Source: Pseudopithomyces maydicus (Eukaryota; Ascomycota; Dothideomycetes; Pleosporales; Didymosphaeriaceae). From it: a DNA stretch of 64,000 nucleotides. The notes under the pieces are model-generated. The model did not search any database. It saw only the letters and a list, made by a program, of their open reading frames with translations, and had not been told where the DNA came from. Location: assembly GCA_026873275.1 (NCBI GenBank), contig JANTUC010000005.1, positions 992,001-1,056,000 of the forward strand. Reading direction: 5' to 3'. A program made the position numbers and the translations under genes. This document shows, in pieces, positions 1-10,900 of this stretch; within the stretch, counting starts at the first letter, position 1, and each line of letters begins with the position of its first letter.

Positions 1-2435
1 TTTAAAGTTCTTTTTAGCCTTTTTAAGGTCTTTTTAAAGAGTTTTATTATACTTAAGTCTTTCGCCTACTTTTATTTTTATATTTTTATAATATAACTTA
101 ACTTAATAGGCGAATTCTTCTATAACTAGCTATTTTATATAAATATAAATTATAGCCTGCTTAAAGGCGTTTTATTATTATATAAATAAAAGACCTATAA
201 ACTATTTATAAAAGTAAAAGATAAAATTACTTTTACTATTTTTTCTTTTTATTAGTAAGGGTATATAATTCGTTTTAAAATTAAGAGTAGACTATTTCTT
301 ACTATTATTCTTAATATAAATTCTATTTTGAGAGATAGCCGTCGTCTTTATAAATAATAAAATAAGAAAGATTCTTAAGTCTTTATTAAAAATTTTAGGC
401 ATATTTATAGTGTGTTTAATATTATTTTAGGGTACTAAAAAATTACTTATAAGAGTAATTACTTAGACATTATTAGTAATAGTAGAATAATTATACTCTT
501 TTTTAATAGATGTTTTCTTTAGTGCCTTAAGTACCTTAAAGGCCTTTAAATTAAATATAGTAATATTATAAATTTTATTTAATTTATTTATTTATTTTAG
601 ATATTTTAAGTTCTAGCTTAAAAATAGGCTTAATAGGTAGCGAAATTAACTAATTATAAATAAAAAAATAGAAACTTTTTTAGTAATTTTTTTAAATTTA
701 TTTAAGATAGACTTCTTACTAGAATCCTTTAAAGTAAAATTTAATATAGTTAAAAGGGTTTAGCGGGCAGGTATAAAATAAAAATAATAAAGATAAAAAT
801 AGAATCTATAAAAATACTAAGCCTATTAATAGTTTTTTTAGTGTATATATATAGTAGAGAGTAATATAAGCTATTATAATATTTTTAAATATTTTTTATT
901 AGGTAGTAGTCTTGCTAAAATACTTTTAGGAAAGATAATAACTTAGTAAGTAATAAAATACTACTTAAGCTATTTTAATTAATAAAATAAAAAGGGGGAA
1001 GTTATTTATTAACCTATAATTATTTCCCTAATAATAAGGGGCGCCTATAAGGTTTTTTAAAATTTATAATTATATTAATAGCCTTTAACAGAATCTAGAG
1101 TGACTTTTTTTCAATAATTTCATTACTTTAGGGACTAAATTATATATTTTATATTAAAATAGGGCTTTTAGATCTTTAAGTAATAGTATTATTCTTTAAG
1201 ATTTATTTTAAGCCTAGATAAGATTTTTATAAGAATATTTAATTTTTAAGTAAATATACTACTCTTAAAACTTATTTAAAGCCTATTTAAAGGTTTCTCC
1301 TTTATAGGGTCTAAGTAAGACTAACGCCTTACCTAAGTTTTTAAAATAAAATAAATTTTTAAAGTCGCCCTTTTAGGCTAAGTAAAAAGTAAATTTAGTA
1401 TAATATAAAATTATAATATAATTATATAGGGTAAATCTCTTAAATAAAATTAAATAGTATATTTTAGGCTAGATAAAAATATATTAAATTAGTTAAAAAA
1501 AAGATACTTAAAAAGGAAGTTTTTATATAGTATTAAAAGAGCCTATAAGTGTAAACACCTATAAAGTAATTTAAAGTAAATATCTAGTAGCCTAAAGGGG
1601 GTGCTTAGCAGCCTAAAGGGGGCCTAAGATAGTCTAAACTAGGCAGGGGCCTTATATAAAAGCCACTAATATAATTATAAATTTTAAAAAATTTTATAGG
1701 TACCCTTTATTATTAGAAAAATAATTATAGACTAATAGGTAATCCCCCTTTATTTTATTAACTAAAATAGCTTAAATAATATATTATTACTTATTAGGCT
1801 ATTATTTTCCTTAAGAGTATTTTAATAAGACTACTACCTAGTAAAGATTATTTAAAGATATTGTGGGATTTAAGATCTAGACCTACTCTTTAAATTTTAG
1901 CTCTTCTTTTATTTATACCTATTCTTAAATTAAATACTAAAAAATAATTTTTATACTTAATTTCCCTTCCTTTATTTCTATTATATAATTATAATTATAT
2001 TATTATTCTTCCTACTTTTTATTCTAAGTAGAAAATAAATTTAGAAAAGTGCTATATACCTTTTTTTAAATAAATAAGACCTCTCTTTTAAGAAGGAAGA
2101 CTAGTAATTAATCAAATAATTTTTTAAAATTAGAATTTAAACTTTATTTATATTATATCTACTTTTAATTTATAATTTAATAGTTATAAGCCCAACGCTC
2201 TAAGCTATTTAAAATAATTTTTTTATATATTTAGTATATTATATTAAAGGCTAATATACTACTCTAATATCTACTATTAGATCTTTTTAAAAAATTACTT
2301 TATTTATCTAATATCTACACCTAATATATTAGAAGTTATTATTCTTACTAATAATAATATAAGACTTAATAATTAAGTTTTATAATATAATTAATATATA
2401 TAACTTAAGTTTCTGTCGGCAGCTAAAAGTATTTT
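1..2435. other. Unrecognised RIP-degraded AT-rich DNA
   Basis: I see no recognisable gene or known transposon domain in any frame. The sequence has the same CpA/TpG depletion as the rest of the window, so it is probably decayed repeat. It contains a large inverted repeat (listed separately) and two close copies of agcctaaaggggg near 1590-1625. The right limit is the target duplication of the R1d-2 insertion. Confidence 0.6.
850..1893. repeat. Large imperfect inverted repeat
   Basis: The left arm (about 850-1084) and the right arm (about 1661-1893) are reverse complements over roughly 230 bp, broken by transitions and small indels. Anchors are aggtagtagtcttgc on the left against gcaagactactacct on the right, and the reverse complement of ataattataaattttaaaa. 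The spacer of about 575 bp shows no known domain. This could be a foldback-type element or two copies of one repeat in opposite orientation. The differences between arms are mostly C/T and G/A, as RIP would leave. I cannot assign a family. Confidence 0.6.
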
Positions 2436-2446
2436 ATTAAAAATAA

Positions 2447-3671
2447 GATGTTGTCCCGACCCCGGGAGGGACGGCATCATATATTAGATAATTTTATTAA
2501 CTTTTTTATAAATAGATAGTATTACAGAGCTAAATCTACCTATTTATTCTAATATTAGAATTTCTCTTATACGACCCTACCGCCAAACTAAACAAAATAT
2601 AATTACTTATAATATATAGGTGCCTGCGTATAATCTACTACTAAATTAAAGATATAATAAAGGTAGCGTTTAGCGCTTTATACTTAAGGTATATAAATAT
2701 ATTTTAGGTATTTAGTACTGCGTAACCGCCTTTAGCACCTCTTTTAAAAATATAATATTTTTTATGCCTATTAGCTTCCTTATAAAGTTAAGATTATTTT
2801 TATTTATATTTATTTTTATTTACTTAGTTATAAGGCTCTTTAGTAAAATAGGTTACTTACTAGTAGTTTTATAGTAATTTAGATAGTATATAGCTGCTAG
2901 ACTTTATACTAATAAATAGAATTTAATTGCCTAACCTATAATTATAATAATTTTAGTTAGGGCTGGGGTCTTAGTCGGGGTTTTAGTTATAATTATAGTT
3001 ATTAAGCTTTTTATAGTATTTAGATACCCTTTATTTATTATATATATATCTTTCTTAAATTTCGCTAGCTCTAGAAGTTACTTTATAACCTCCTTTATAG
3101 CTTATATAAAAAGTTTATTATTTTCTAGTATATCTTTATATATAAGTAAATAGAGCTTAGTCGGCACAGTCTTAGTCTTAGTCTTAATTTTAACTGTAAC
3201 CTTAATGCGTAAGGTAATATTTAGTAATTATATATTAGCAGAGCTCCAGCATATAAATAATTAAATATATATAGTACGTAGATATAGCGGCGGCGGTAGT
3301 AGTAAAGATAGAAATTTAAATAGATGTAGTAAAATATAAATAAAAATAAAGATATAATATAAATAAAGATAGAGATATAAGTACCTTCATACTATAAAGT
3401 TATTATAAGCACTAAGACACTTAGCCTCTAAAAAATAATTAAGCTATTAAGATATTAAGGCGCTGTAAGAACTATAAGCTTAGAAAAAATAAAATTAAAG
3501 GCTAAATTAGTCTAATAATAATCTAGCTAATTATAATACTACTTTTTAAATACCTACCTTCTGTACGCCACGTTTTATATTATTATAAGAGGGGATAACA
3601 GCATTTTATTTATCTATTTTTATCCAGTCAGCTGCCTATGCTTAGCTACTACCTTTTTAAACACACAAAAC
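2447..3671 (+). mobile_element. R1d-2: divergent R1-family retroposon
   Basis: A 1225-bp insertion flanked by an 11-bp target duplication, attaaaaataa (2436-2446 and 3672-3682). Its 5' end is a hairpin with arms gatgttgtccc (2447-2457) and gggacggcatc (2468-2478). The two mismatches to perfect pairing are T where C is expected, so RIP plus G:U pairing explains them. The block near 2530-2585 (acagagctaaatctacctat) is shared with R1d-1, and the segment near 3390-3540 matches R1 copies. The 3' part holds tccagtcag, also present near the R1 3' end. No coding frame survives. The strand given is the one with the hairpin first. No named family is recognised. Confidence 0.7.
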
Positions 3672-3682
3672 ATTAAAAATAA

Positions 3683-4905
3683 ATTTTAATATTATTAAAG
3701 TAATTAAAGCTAAAAACTAACCTCTAGAATTCTTAATAATTTTTAAAATATTAATTTTTACTCTTAAAAATAAATAATTAAAAGAAGAAGCTAAAAAAGC
3801 TATAAAAGAAAGATATAATAATATTATAATATATTAAGAAAATAGACTTAAGTTATACTAATCAGGACTTACTAAATAAAAAGTAATTAAAATAAAAATA
3901 AAAAACTTATAGATTTAGGTTAAATTTATAATAAACTAAAAGCTTTTAAGCACTATAATAATAGTCTTACTTAAAAAAATAAGATTATATTATAAGCCCT
4001 AATAATTAAGCTTAAAAAGAATTTAATACTAGATTCTAATAATATAAAAATAAATATTAAAAGCGAATATTAAGCGTACCTTAATAAAGTAAAAATTTTA
4101 AAAGTTAATTTTAAAGCTTAATTTAAAGACTAGTAAGCTATCTATTAAAAAACTAAAATTATAAAAATACTAGAAGCAGAAGATATTATATTAGAATATA
4201 ATTTTTTATTAGTAATTTTAATTTAAATTACGCTAAAATAAAGAAGAAATATATAAATTTAGCTTATCAAAAAAGAGACTTTTAATATTATAATAAAAAC
4301 CTTTATTAATAATCTAGAGAAGGTTTTTAATATATTAATATTAAATAATATAATTAGGCTTAGCGCTAAAAGATCTTATTTTATATTTTTAATTTTTAAA
4401 TAAAATAGGACTAGCGCTAGAAAAGAAGAATTTAGAATTAATATTAAAAAGGAAAGTATTAAATAGAATTAGTTCTTTAAAAATTACATTTATAAGAAAA
4501 TAAAATATCATTAAGTACTATATATATTAGAAATTTTAAATTATATATATAGGTATTTCTCCTGAAGGCTTAGCCAAGATAATTATATTTAATTATAAAT
4601 AAAAATTTATTCTTAAATACTTAGAAAATTTAAAGTTCACCTTTTTATATAAGAAGATAAATAAATTTAAATAGAAGAAATTAAATATCTCTTTTAATAT
4701 TTTAATTTTTAATTTTTTTATTATTATCTCTATTTTATCTGTTAACAATATATACCCTACTAGAATTAAAATAATTATTAATAATATAAGTAATTTTATT
4801 TATTTTAATCAGCACTTTTTAAAAATAACTATAAAAGGAGTCTATAATATAATAATAAAAGGAGTTTACTTATTAGTAAGAAATACTATCTTAAATAATA
4901 ACTTT
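3683..4905. other. Unrecognised degraded sequence, possible dead ORF
   Basis: This is RIP-degraded sequence between the R1d-2 insertion and SINE-1a. On the plus strand about 4300-4905 reads as Lys/Glu/Ile-rich peptide segments interrupted by stops of the kind RIP makes from Trp and Gln codons, so it may be part of a dead transposon ORF that SINE-1a later interrupted. I could not match any domain, and the AT bias alone could produce such peptides. Confidence 0.35.
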
Positions 4906-4914
4906 ATAATATAT

Positions 4915-5310
4915 ATTTTTTTTAAAAAACAAACCCTTATTAGGGTAACTAGTTTATAAGGAAATTTCTTTATATACTAATATACTAATAACCGGCTCTT
5001 TTTTATAGCTTTCGTAACTTTAATAACTGGCTGGGTCGAGTTCCTGCCTAATTAGGCCTAAGAACCTTCCTATTTCGGCTAGTTTCACAGGCTAGTCTCA
5101 ATTAGGAAGGTACTAGTACTAATTAGGACGCCCTATCTGAAATGCGCTAGTCTAGAAAGGCTCCTCTAAATCTAGACTAGGGCGAAAACTAGCGATTTTT
5201 CGCGACTTTGAAAGAAAGGTGGTCAGAATATAATAGAGGCGGTAACGGGATTCGAACCCGTGACTCCTAGGGGGAGAGTGCCAGGCACATGACCACTGCG
5301 CCATACCACC
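4915..5310 (-). mobile_element. SINE-1a: tRNA-headed SINE with A-tail
   Basis: About 396 bp, read on the minus strand. It has a tRNA-like head (5238-5310), an unrelated body of about 270 bp, a 3' hairpin built on accctaataagggt-type sequence, then an A-run (T-run 4916-4923 on plus). It is flanked by a short duplication, ataatatat (4906-4914 and 5311-5319). The second copy at 24728-25130 is collinear and about 85-90% identical by eye, with C/T and G/A differences. This copy keeps many CA and TG dinucleotides and is much less RIP-damaged than its surroundings, so it is a young insertion. Mobilisation by a LINE is inferred from the tail and the duplication. Confidence 0.9.
5238..5310 (-). promoter_or_regulatory. 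tRNA-like head of SINE-1a with Pol III A and B boxes
   Basis: A 73-nt tRNA-like fold. The acceptor strands ggtggta and taccgcc pair over 7 bp, the D-stem gcgc/gtgc pairs, and the T-arm acggg-ttcgaat-cccgt is perfect. The A box tggcgcagtggt (complement of 5292-5303) and the B box ggttcgaatcc (complement of 5248-5258) fit the Pol III consensus. The anticodon arm does not form a 5-bp stem around a 7-nt loop. If forced, the loop would be ctctccc, so the parental isoacceptor is uncertain. It should act as the SINE's internal promoter and not as a working tRNA. Confidence 0.85.
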
Positions 5311-5319
5311 ATAATATAT

Positions 5320-5670
5320 TTAATAAATAATAAAGCCCTTTTAAACCCTAGCTTATTAAAATATTATAATAATTATATAGAATTAGGTGCTTAACGTATA
5401 TCTATTCTAGGAAGAGAAATTTAAAAACTTAAAAATATAATTATTAGTGCTAATAGGAGACGCTTTAAAGACTTATTTTTAAAAAATATTATTATTAATA
5501 ATAATTTTTATTCAAATATTATCTTAGCTTCAAGGCTTATAGAAGTTAAAATTTAGTTTTTAGAATTAAATTATATATTACGCCTAGACAGTCTATAGAT
5601 AAATTAAGTTATTATAGAACTAGAATTAATAGAAAATCTTACTTTTATTAAATATAAGTTTATTTCTACT
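5320..5670. other. Unrecognised AT-rich segment
   Basis: A spacer between SINE-1a and R1-B with no identifiable domain. It is probably continuous with 6753-7641, since R1-B carries an intact target duplication and so interrupts one original sequence. Confidence 0.5.
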
Positions 5671-5686
5671 TATAAAGCTATCTATA

Positions 5687-6736
5687 GTAGCGCCCTTTTA
5701 GGGCGTTATATGTGTCCTAGTATAATTATTACCCTTTTTATACTAAGTATAAATAGTATTATAGAATTATTTATTTATTTTTATTTAATTATAGTATTCT
5801 CTGCTCCCCTCTATATTTATTAATGATAATTATTTACTAGTATATAGACGCCTTATATATAAATTAATAATAATTAGTACTTATTTAAGGCAGTTACGCA
5901 ATACTTCCTAATTTTTTAAATTATTTAATATTAAGTAACCGCCTTAAGCAATAATTTTAAAAATATAATATTAGCCTTATTTATTAATTTTATTATAAAA
6001 TTTAAATATTTTTTTAAAATTTCCCCCTTTTTTATTTTTCACTTAATTATAAGCTCCCTTAACTTAATTATCTATTTTATAGTAAAATTATACCCTAAGT
6101 GTATAGCAGCAATATATTATATTAAAAAATATATTTTAATTATTTAATTTATAATTAAAGTAATTTCTCTATAAAACTTAGTAAAAATTATTAGATTAAA
6201 AGTGTTACTCTAAAGGCCTTTAATTACTAAATTAACTATTTTAAAATATTTAAAAAGTTATAATAATTTTATAATTTTAGCAGCTTATATATAGGTAATA
6301 TTATTTAATATATTTTTAAATATAAGTAATTAAGGTTTAATGATTATATTAATTTTAATATATAAAGTAATAAAAATAACTAATAGATAATTATTAGTAA
6401 AAGCCTTATTCTATATTTAATTATATATATACTCTACTGCGCAAATATAATAATAATAAAAAAATAGTTTAGGTGTTATATAAATATAATATTATTATAT
6501 CTATATAATACTTAGCCTTTAAAAAATAATTAAAATATTAAGGCTCTAGTACTATAAAATAATTAAACGAATCTAATTAAATTAGCTTAATAATAATTTA
6601 GGTAAAATAAAGCGTTTTTACTTACTAATTTTTATATACTATATTTTTCTACTATCTAATAGGGAGATATTCTTTTATTAATTATTTTTATAATATTTAG
6701 TTAACTAACTAGATACCTTTTTACTATTCTACAAAA
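5687..6736 (+). mobile_element. R1-B: R1-family retroposon
   Basis: A 1050-bp copy with the longest target duplication of the family, 16 bp tataaagctatctata (5671-5686 and 6737-6752). It is inverted relative to R1-A and R1-C. The 5' end gives the hairpin agcgccct/agggcgtt, followed by the second hairpin formed by cctagtataa and ttatactaag. The 3' end runs through agttaactaactaga and ctttttactattct to an acaaaa terminus. It is heavily RIP-mutated with no open frame. The duplication length and the fixed 5' end fit a LINE-mobilised, full-length non-autonomous retroposon. The family is not recognised. Confidence 0.8.
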
Positions 6737-6752
6737 TATAAAGCTATCTATA

Positions 6753-7641
6753 CAGTATTAGTATATAGATATATTAAAATATTAAAAATTAATTTTTTAA
6801 GGACGGATATAGTAGAACTATAATATAATATTATAAGAGATAGATATCCATTTAAGGAATTTATAAATAAAGCTTATAAGCTTGCGAAGTAATAAAACTA
6901 TAACTTTAAAGTGTACTATATATTAAGCTTTTAGAACTGGTTTTTTTATATATTAAAAAATGAATTCTTCTATCCGCACTTAATTTTTAAAATTTATATT
7001 ATTTAGCTTATCTATTCTCTAATGATTATAAATTTAATATATTAAGAATAAAGATATTTCTCCCTATATAATTAATTACTAGAAAATAAACTTAAATATT
7101 TTTATATATTTCAAAGTCTCCTCTAATTACTTTTTATTTTTATATAATAAGAGCAATACTTATTTATTACTATAAATTTTTTTAAAAAGCTTATTATAAG
7201 ATCTTATTTTAATAATATATTTAATATTTTAAGTATCTAGCTTACTAATCGTAAGAGCTAGTTAGTATAATATATATAATTTAAAATTATAGCCCTCTAG
7301 CAAGATGTCTAAAAATATATTAATTTAAATATACTATTTATAGAGAATCTTATAATAACTGCTTTAGAAATCCTAAATCTTTAAAAAATAATTTCAAATA
7401 TAAAATAATTATACTAAAAATTAAAAGAGCTAGATAAGCTTATTGAAATCTTTAAATTTATAATAACCTATTATAAGGGACGCGACGGGAGTATAAATTT
7501 AAATTTTTTTATTAAAAGTTTAGTCCCTAATAGGGATAATAATTATTATAATTATTATATAAAAACTTTCCGCTAGTATTAATTAACTATAAAAAATTAT
7601 AAAATATACTTTACTAAGTATACAGCTTATATATAAAGAGT
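6753..7641. other. Unrecognised AT-rich segment
   Basis: No domain is recognisable in six frames by eye. This is host sequence for the R1-B and R1-A insertions and is probably an older decayed transposon. Some non-RIPed dinucleotides remain, for example gggacgcgacggg near 7475, but no coding frame does. Confidence 0.5.
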
Positions 7642-7655
7642 TTAAAACTTCTATA

Positions 7656-8711
7656 TTATTTTATAGAATGGTAAAAAGGTGTCCAGTCAGTTAACTAAAC
7701 GTTATAAAAATAATTAATAAAAGAGTGTCTCCCTACTAGATAGTAGAAGAATATAGTATATAAAAATTAATAAATAAAAATGCTTTATTTTACCTAAATT
7801 ATTATTAGATTAATTTAATTATATCCCTTTAATTACTTTATAGTACTAAAGCTTTAATACCTTAACTATCCTTTAGAGGCTAAGTATTATATAAATATAA
7901 TATTATATATTTATATAGTACTTAAGCTATTTTTTCTTTTACTATTATTATATCCGCACAGTAGAGTATATATATAATTAAATATAGAATAGGCCCTTTA
8001 TTAATAATTACTTATTAGCTATTCCTACTATCTTATATATTAAAATTAAAATAACTACTAAACCTTAACTACTTATATTTAAAAATATATTAAATAATAT
8101 TACCTGCATATAAGCTGCTAAAATTATAAAATTACTATAATTTTTTAAGTATTTTAAACCAGCTAATTTAGTAATTAAAATTTTTTAAAGTAGCGCTTTT
8201 AACTTAATAATTTTTACTAAATTTTATAAAAAAGTTATCTTAACTATAAATTAAATAATTAAAATATATTTTTTAATATAGTATATCGCTACTATACACC
8301 TAAGGTATAATTTTATTATAAGATAGATAATTAAGCTAAAAGAGCTTATAACTAAATAAAAATAAAAAAAGGGAAATTTTAAAAACATACTTAAACTTTA
8401 TAATAAAATTAATAAGTAAGGCTAATACTATATTTTTAAAATTATTACTTAAGGTAGTCGCTTAATATTAAATAATTTAAAGGGTTAGGAAGCACTGTAT
8501 AATTATTTTAAATAAATATTAATTATTATTAATTTATATACAGAGCGTCTATGTACTAATAAATAATTATAATTAATAAGTATAGGAGATGAGTAGAAGA
8601 TACTATAATTAAATAAAAATAAATAAATAGCTTTATAATACTATTTATACCTAGTATAAAAAGGGTAACAATTATACTAGAACATAGATAACGCCTTAAA
8701 GAGGCGCCACC
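7656..8711 (-). mobile_element. R1-A: R1-family retroposon
   Basis: A 1056-bp copy flanked by the 14-bp duplication ttaaaacttctata (7642-7655 and 8712-8725). Read on the minus strand it starts with the hairpin ggtggcgcctc/aaggcgttatc, here weakened by RIP. The second hairpin follows and the copy ends in ctgactggacacctttttac and an A-rich end. It aligns end to end with R1-C and R1-E. An indel in the 5' part shifts frame relative to R1-C, which argues against a conserved protein. Confidence 0.82.
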
Positions 8712-8725
8712 TTAAAACTTCTATA

Positions 8726-8823
8726 ATTAAATTATTAAAATAATTAATTAGTAGCTCCTTACTTCTACTATACTTAGTATTACTAATTAAAAGAGCTCTG
8801 TAATTTAAGTAATTATTAAATAT
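8726..8823. other. Spacer between R1-A and LTR-A
   Basis: About 100 bp of older sequence with no recognisable content. Its last bases, (a)atat, are repeated just after the 3' LTR at 21267, so it was contiguous with 21267 onward before LTR-A inserted. Confidence 0.5.
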
Positions 8824-9160
8824 TGTACCGTGGGGAGGTGGTCTCCCTATAGATAAATAATTTAATTAATTAATTATACGGTATTAGGTAAGGCTTTAGT
8901 TAGTATATCTATTAGAAGAGATCCTTAATAAGAGGATTATCTTACCTTTATATCTTATAACTTAGATAAGGACGACGATAAGGCCTTTTTACTAAATAGT
9001 TTTAATTTATTATATATATTATATTAGTTTACTATACTTATATAGTAACTTCTCTAACTACTACTACTACGGGCGCCTAATATTCTTAAATTTCTTATTT
9101 TACTAGGGACGTCTGTAGGATCCTAATTAAAAATTCTTATATATATTTAGCACTACTTTA
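8824..9160 (+). repeat. LTR-A copy 1, 5' LTR
   Basis: 337 bp, beginning tgtaccgtggggaggtgg and ending gcactacttta, where other copies end gcactgcttca. It is the same length as the 3' LTR and aligns without gaps by eye. It starts with the canonical TG, which the other LTR copies have as TA through RIP. The primer-binding site should follow at 9161, but I cannot assign a tRNA to it after RIP. Confidence 0.92.
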
Positions 9161-9839
9161 ATAGTAACTATACTAAAGGGGCGTAATAAATAGGAAAAGA
9201 TTAAAAAAGAGTTATCTAATAAATATTAGTTTAATTCTATATATCTATCTATCTATTAAGCTACTTATATAGAATATAAGGTACTATAGTAATATAATAA
9301 ATTATTATACTTAATAAAGTTTTAGGTGCCCCTATAATAAGAGATTATAATTAAATAAAAATAATTCTAAAAAAAGAGTAAGAAGCTTTAAATTTAATAT
9401 AAAAAGTATTCTATTTATATATAGGCGCTATAATTACTACTAAAAGGGTAAAGGCACACTAAGAGGATATTATATAATTAATAATTATTAAAAAGGTATA
9501 TTAATTAAATATTAACTAAGAAGGTTAAAGCTAAAAAAATTTTTAATTATAAAGTAAAAAGCTCTCTATCACGAATTCCCTATTATTTACTAGACTACTA
9601 CTATACTATACTTAGTTTACTATTTATATACCCCTACTACTAATTATAATTATTTATAACTTTATTATTATTATATTTATATATACTAAATATAGCTTAC
9701 TTAGCAACTTTAGTAATTAAAAGTTATTTACTTTATTTAAGAGTAATAAAAATAAATTAGGCTCTAAGCTAATTTATTCTAAAGAGTATTAAATACCCTT
9801 TATAAGTAGAGGATATATACTATAGCTATATATATTAGG

Positions 9840-10900
9840 CCTTTTACTATACTTTAATAGTACTAATGCAACAAAGTTCCTAGAGGACTATAATTATATT
9901 ATTAATTATTATTAATATAATAACTTTAATAAGTTTTTATAGTTTCTAGATTTTTATTAAGCTTAACTAAAGCGTATAATTAGGTTTATAAAGAAGTTTA
10001 AAGAGAATAATTAGAAGGGCCTCTAAAAGACTATTTTAACTTATTAAAAGGAGATAAATATTTTTTAAATAGTAGTAAATTAATTCTTTTTAAAGGGATT
10101 CTATTTTAACGCTTCTTAGGACTCTAAGTTAAGAGTAATATAATATTATACTAAGTTTATAATATATATAGAGACTTATATAGAGCGAAATTAAATTTAA
10201 AAGTATAAAAAAGCTTCTTTTTCTTTTAAGGGTTATATTAGTAAAATAAAGAATATATATTATTATATATATTATTACTTAGGCCTATATCTAGTAATCT
10301 ATTTATATATAATATAGACGCTATCTATACTTTTATAAAGGGATTAGAGGAGTAGAGGAGGGGTATTCTAAATTATAATTCTATATATATAAGCTAGGAT
10401 ACTTAATATATTTATAATTTTATTTTAGCTAAAAATATAAAGTAGGTAAACTAATATAATTACTTACAGGTTTTACTAATTACTTAATTATAAGTAGTAT
10501 TAATATTATTAAGTTATTTTAAAATTGCCCCTAAAACTAATAGGGATATAAAAATATAATAACTATATAAAAATTTAAAGGAAATAAGCCTAAATACTTA
10601 AAAAGTTATATTAACTATTAAAAAATTAGGCTATAAATACCTCTAGGGGATAAAGGATATTAATTAGAATATAAAGTCCCTAAAGCACTTTTTAAGCTAG
10701 ATTATATTAAATTAGCTAGCTAGATTAGTTACTTATTTAAATAATTTAAATAGAAATACTAGATTACTTATAAATCTATTAAGACTTTTATAAAGCTATA
10801 CTAATTCTTAGTAAGGTAGAGGACCTCGCCTATAGTAAAATTAATATAAGGATAAAAGCTAGGCACCTAAAAATAAATAAAAAAGTAATAAGGTGTATTT
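9840..10900 (+). pseudogene. LTR-A copy 1, gag-like region (dead)
   Basis: Translation gives a Lys/Phe/Gln-rich helical stretch containing segments such as TKFLEDYN and a repeated FLRFLD-like pattern, in the position and style of fungal Gypsy gag capsid domains. Many stops sit where Trp or Gln codons would be. No zinc knuckle could be read with confidence. The assignment rests mainly on position between the 5' LTR and pol. Limits are approximate. Confidence 0.5.

Noticed and set aside
5238..5310. A functional tRNA gene
   Set aside because: The anticodon arm cannot form a normal 5-bp stem with a 7-nt loop, and the same head with the same downstream body occurs at 25056-25130 with an A-tail and target duplications. 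It is a SINE head.
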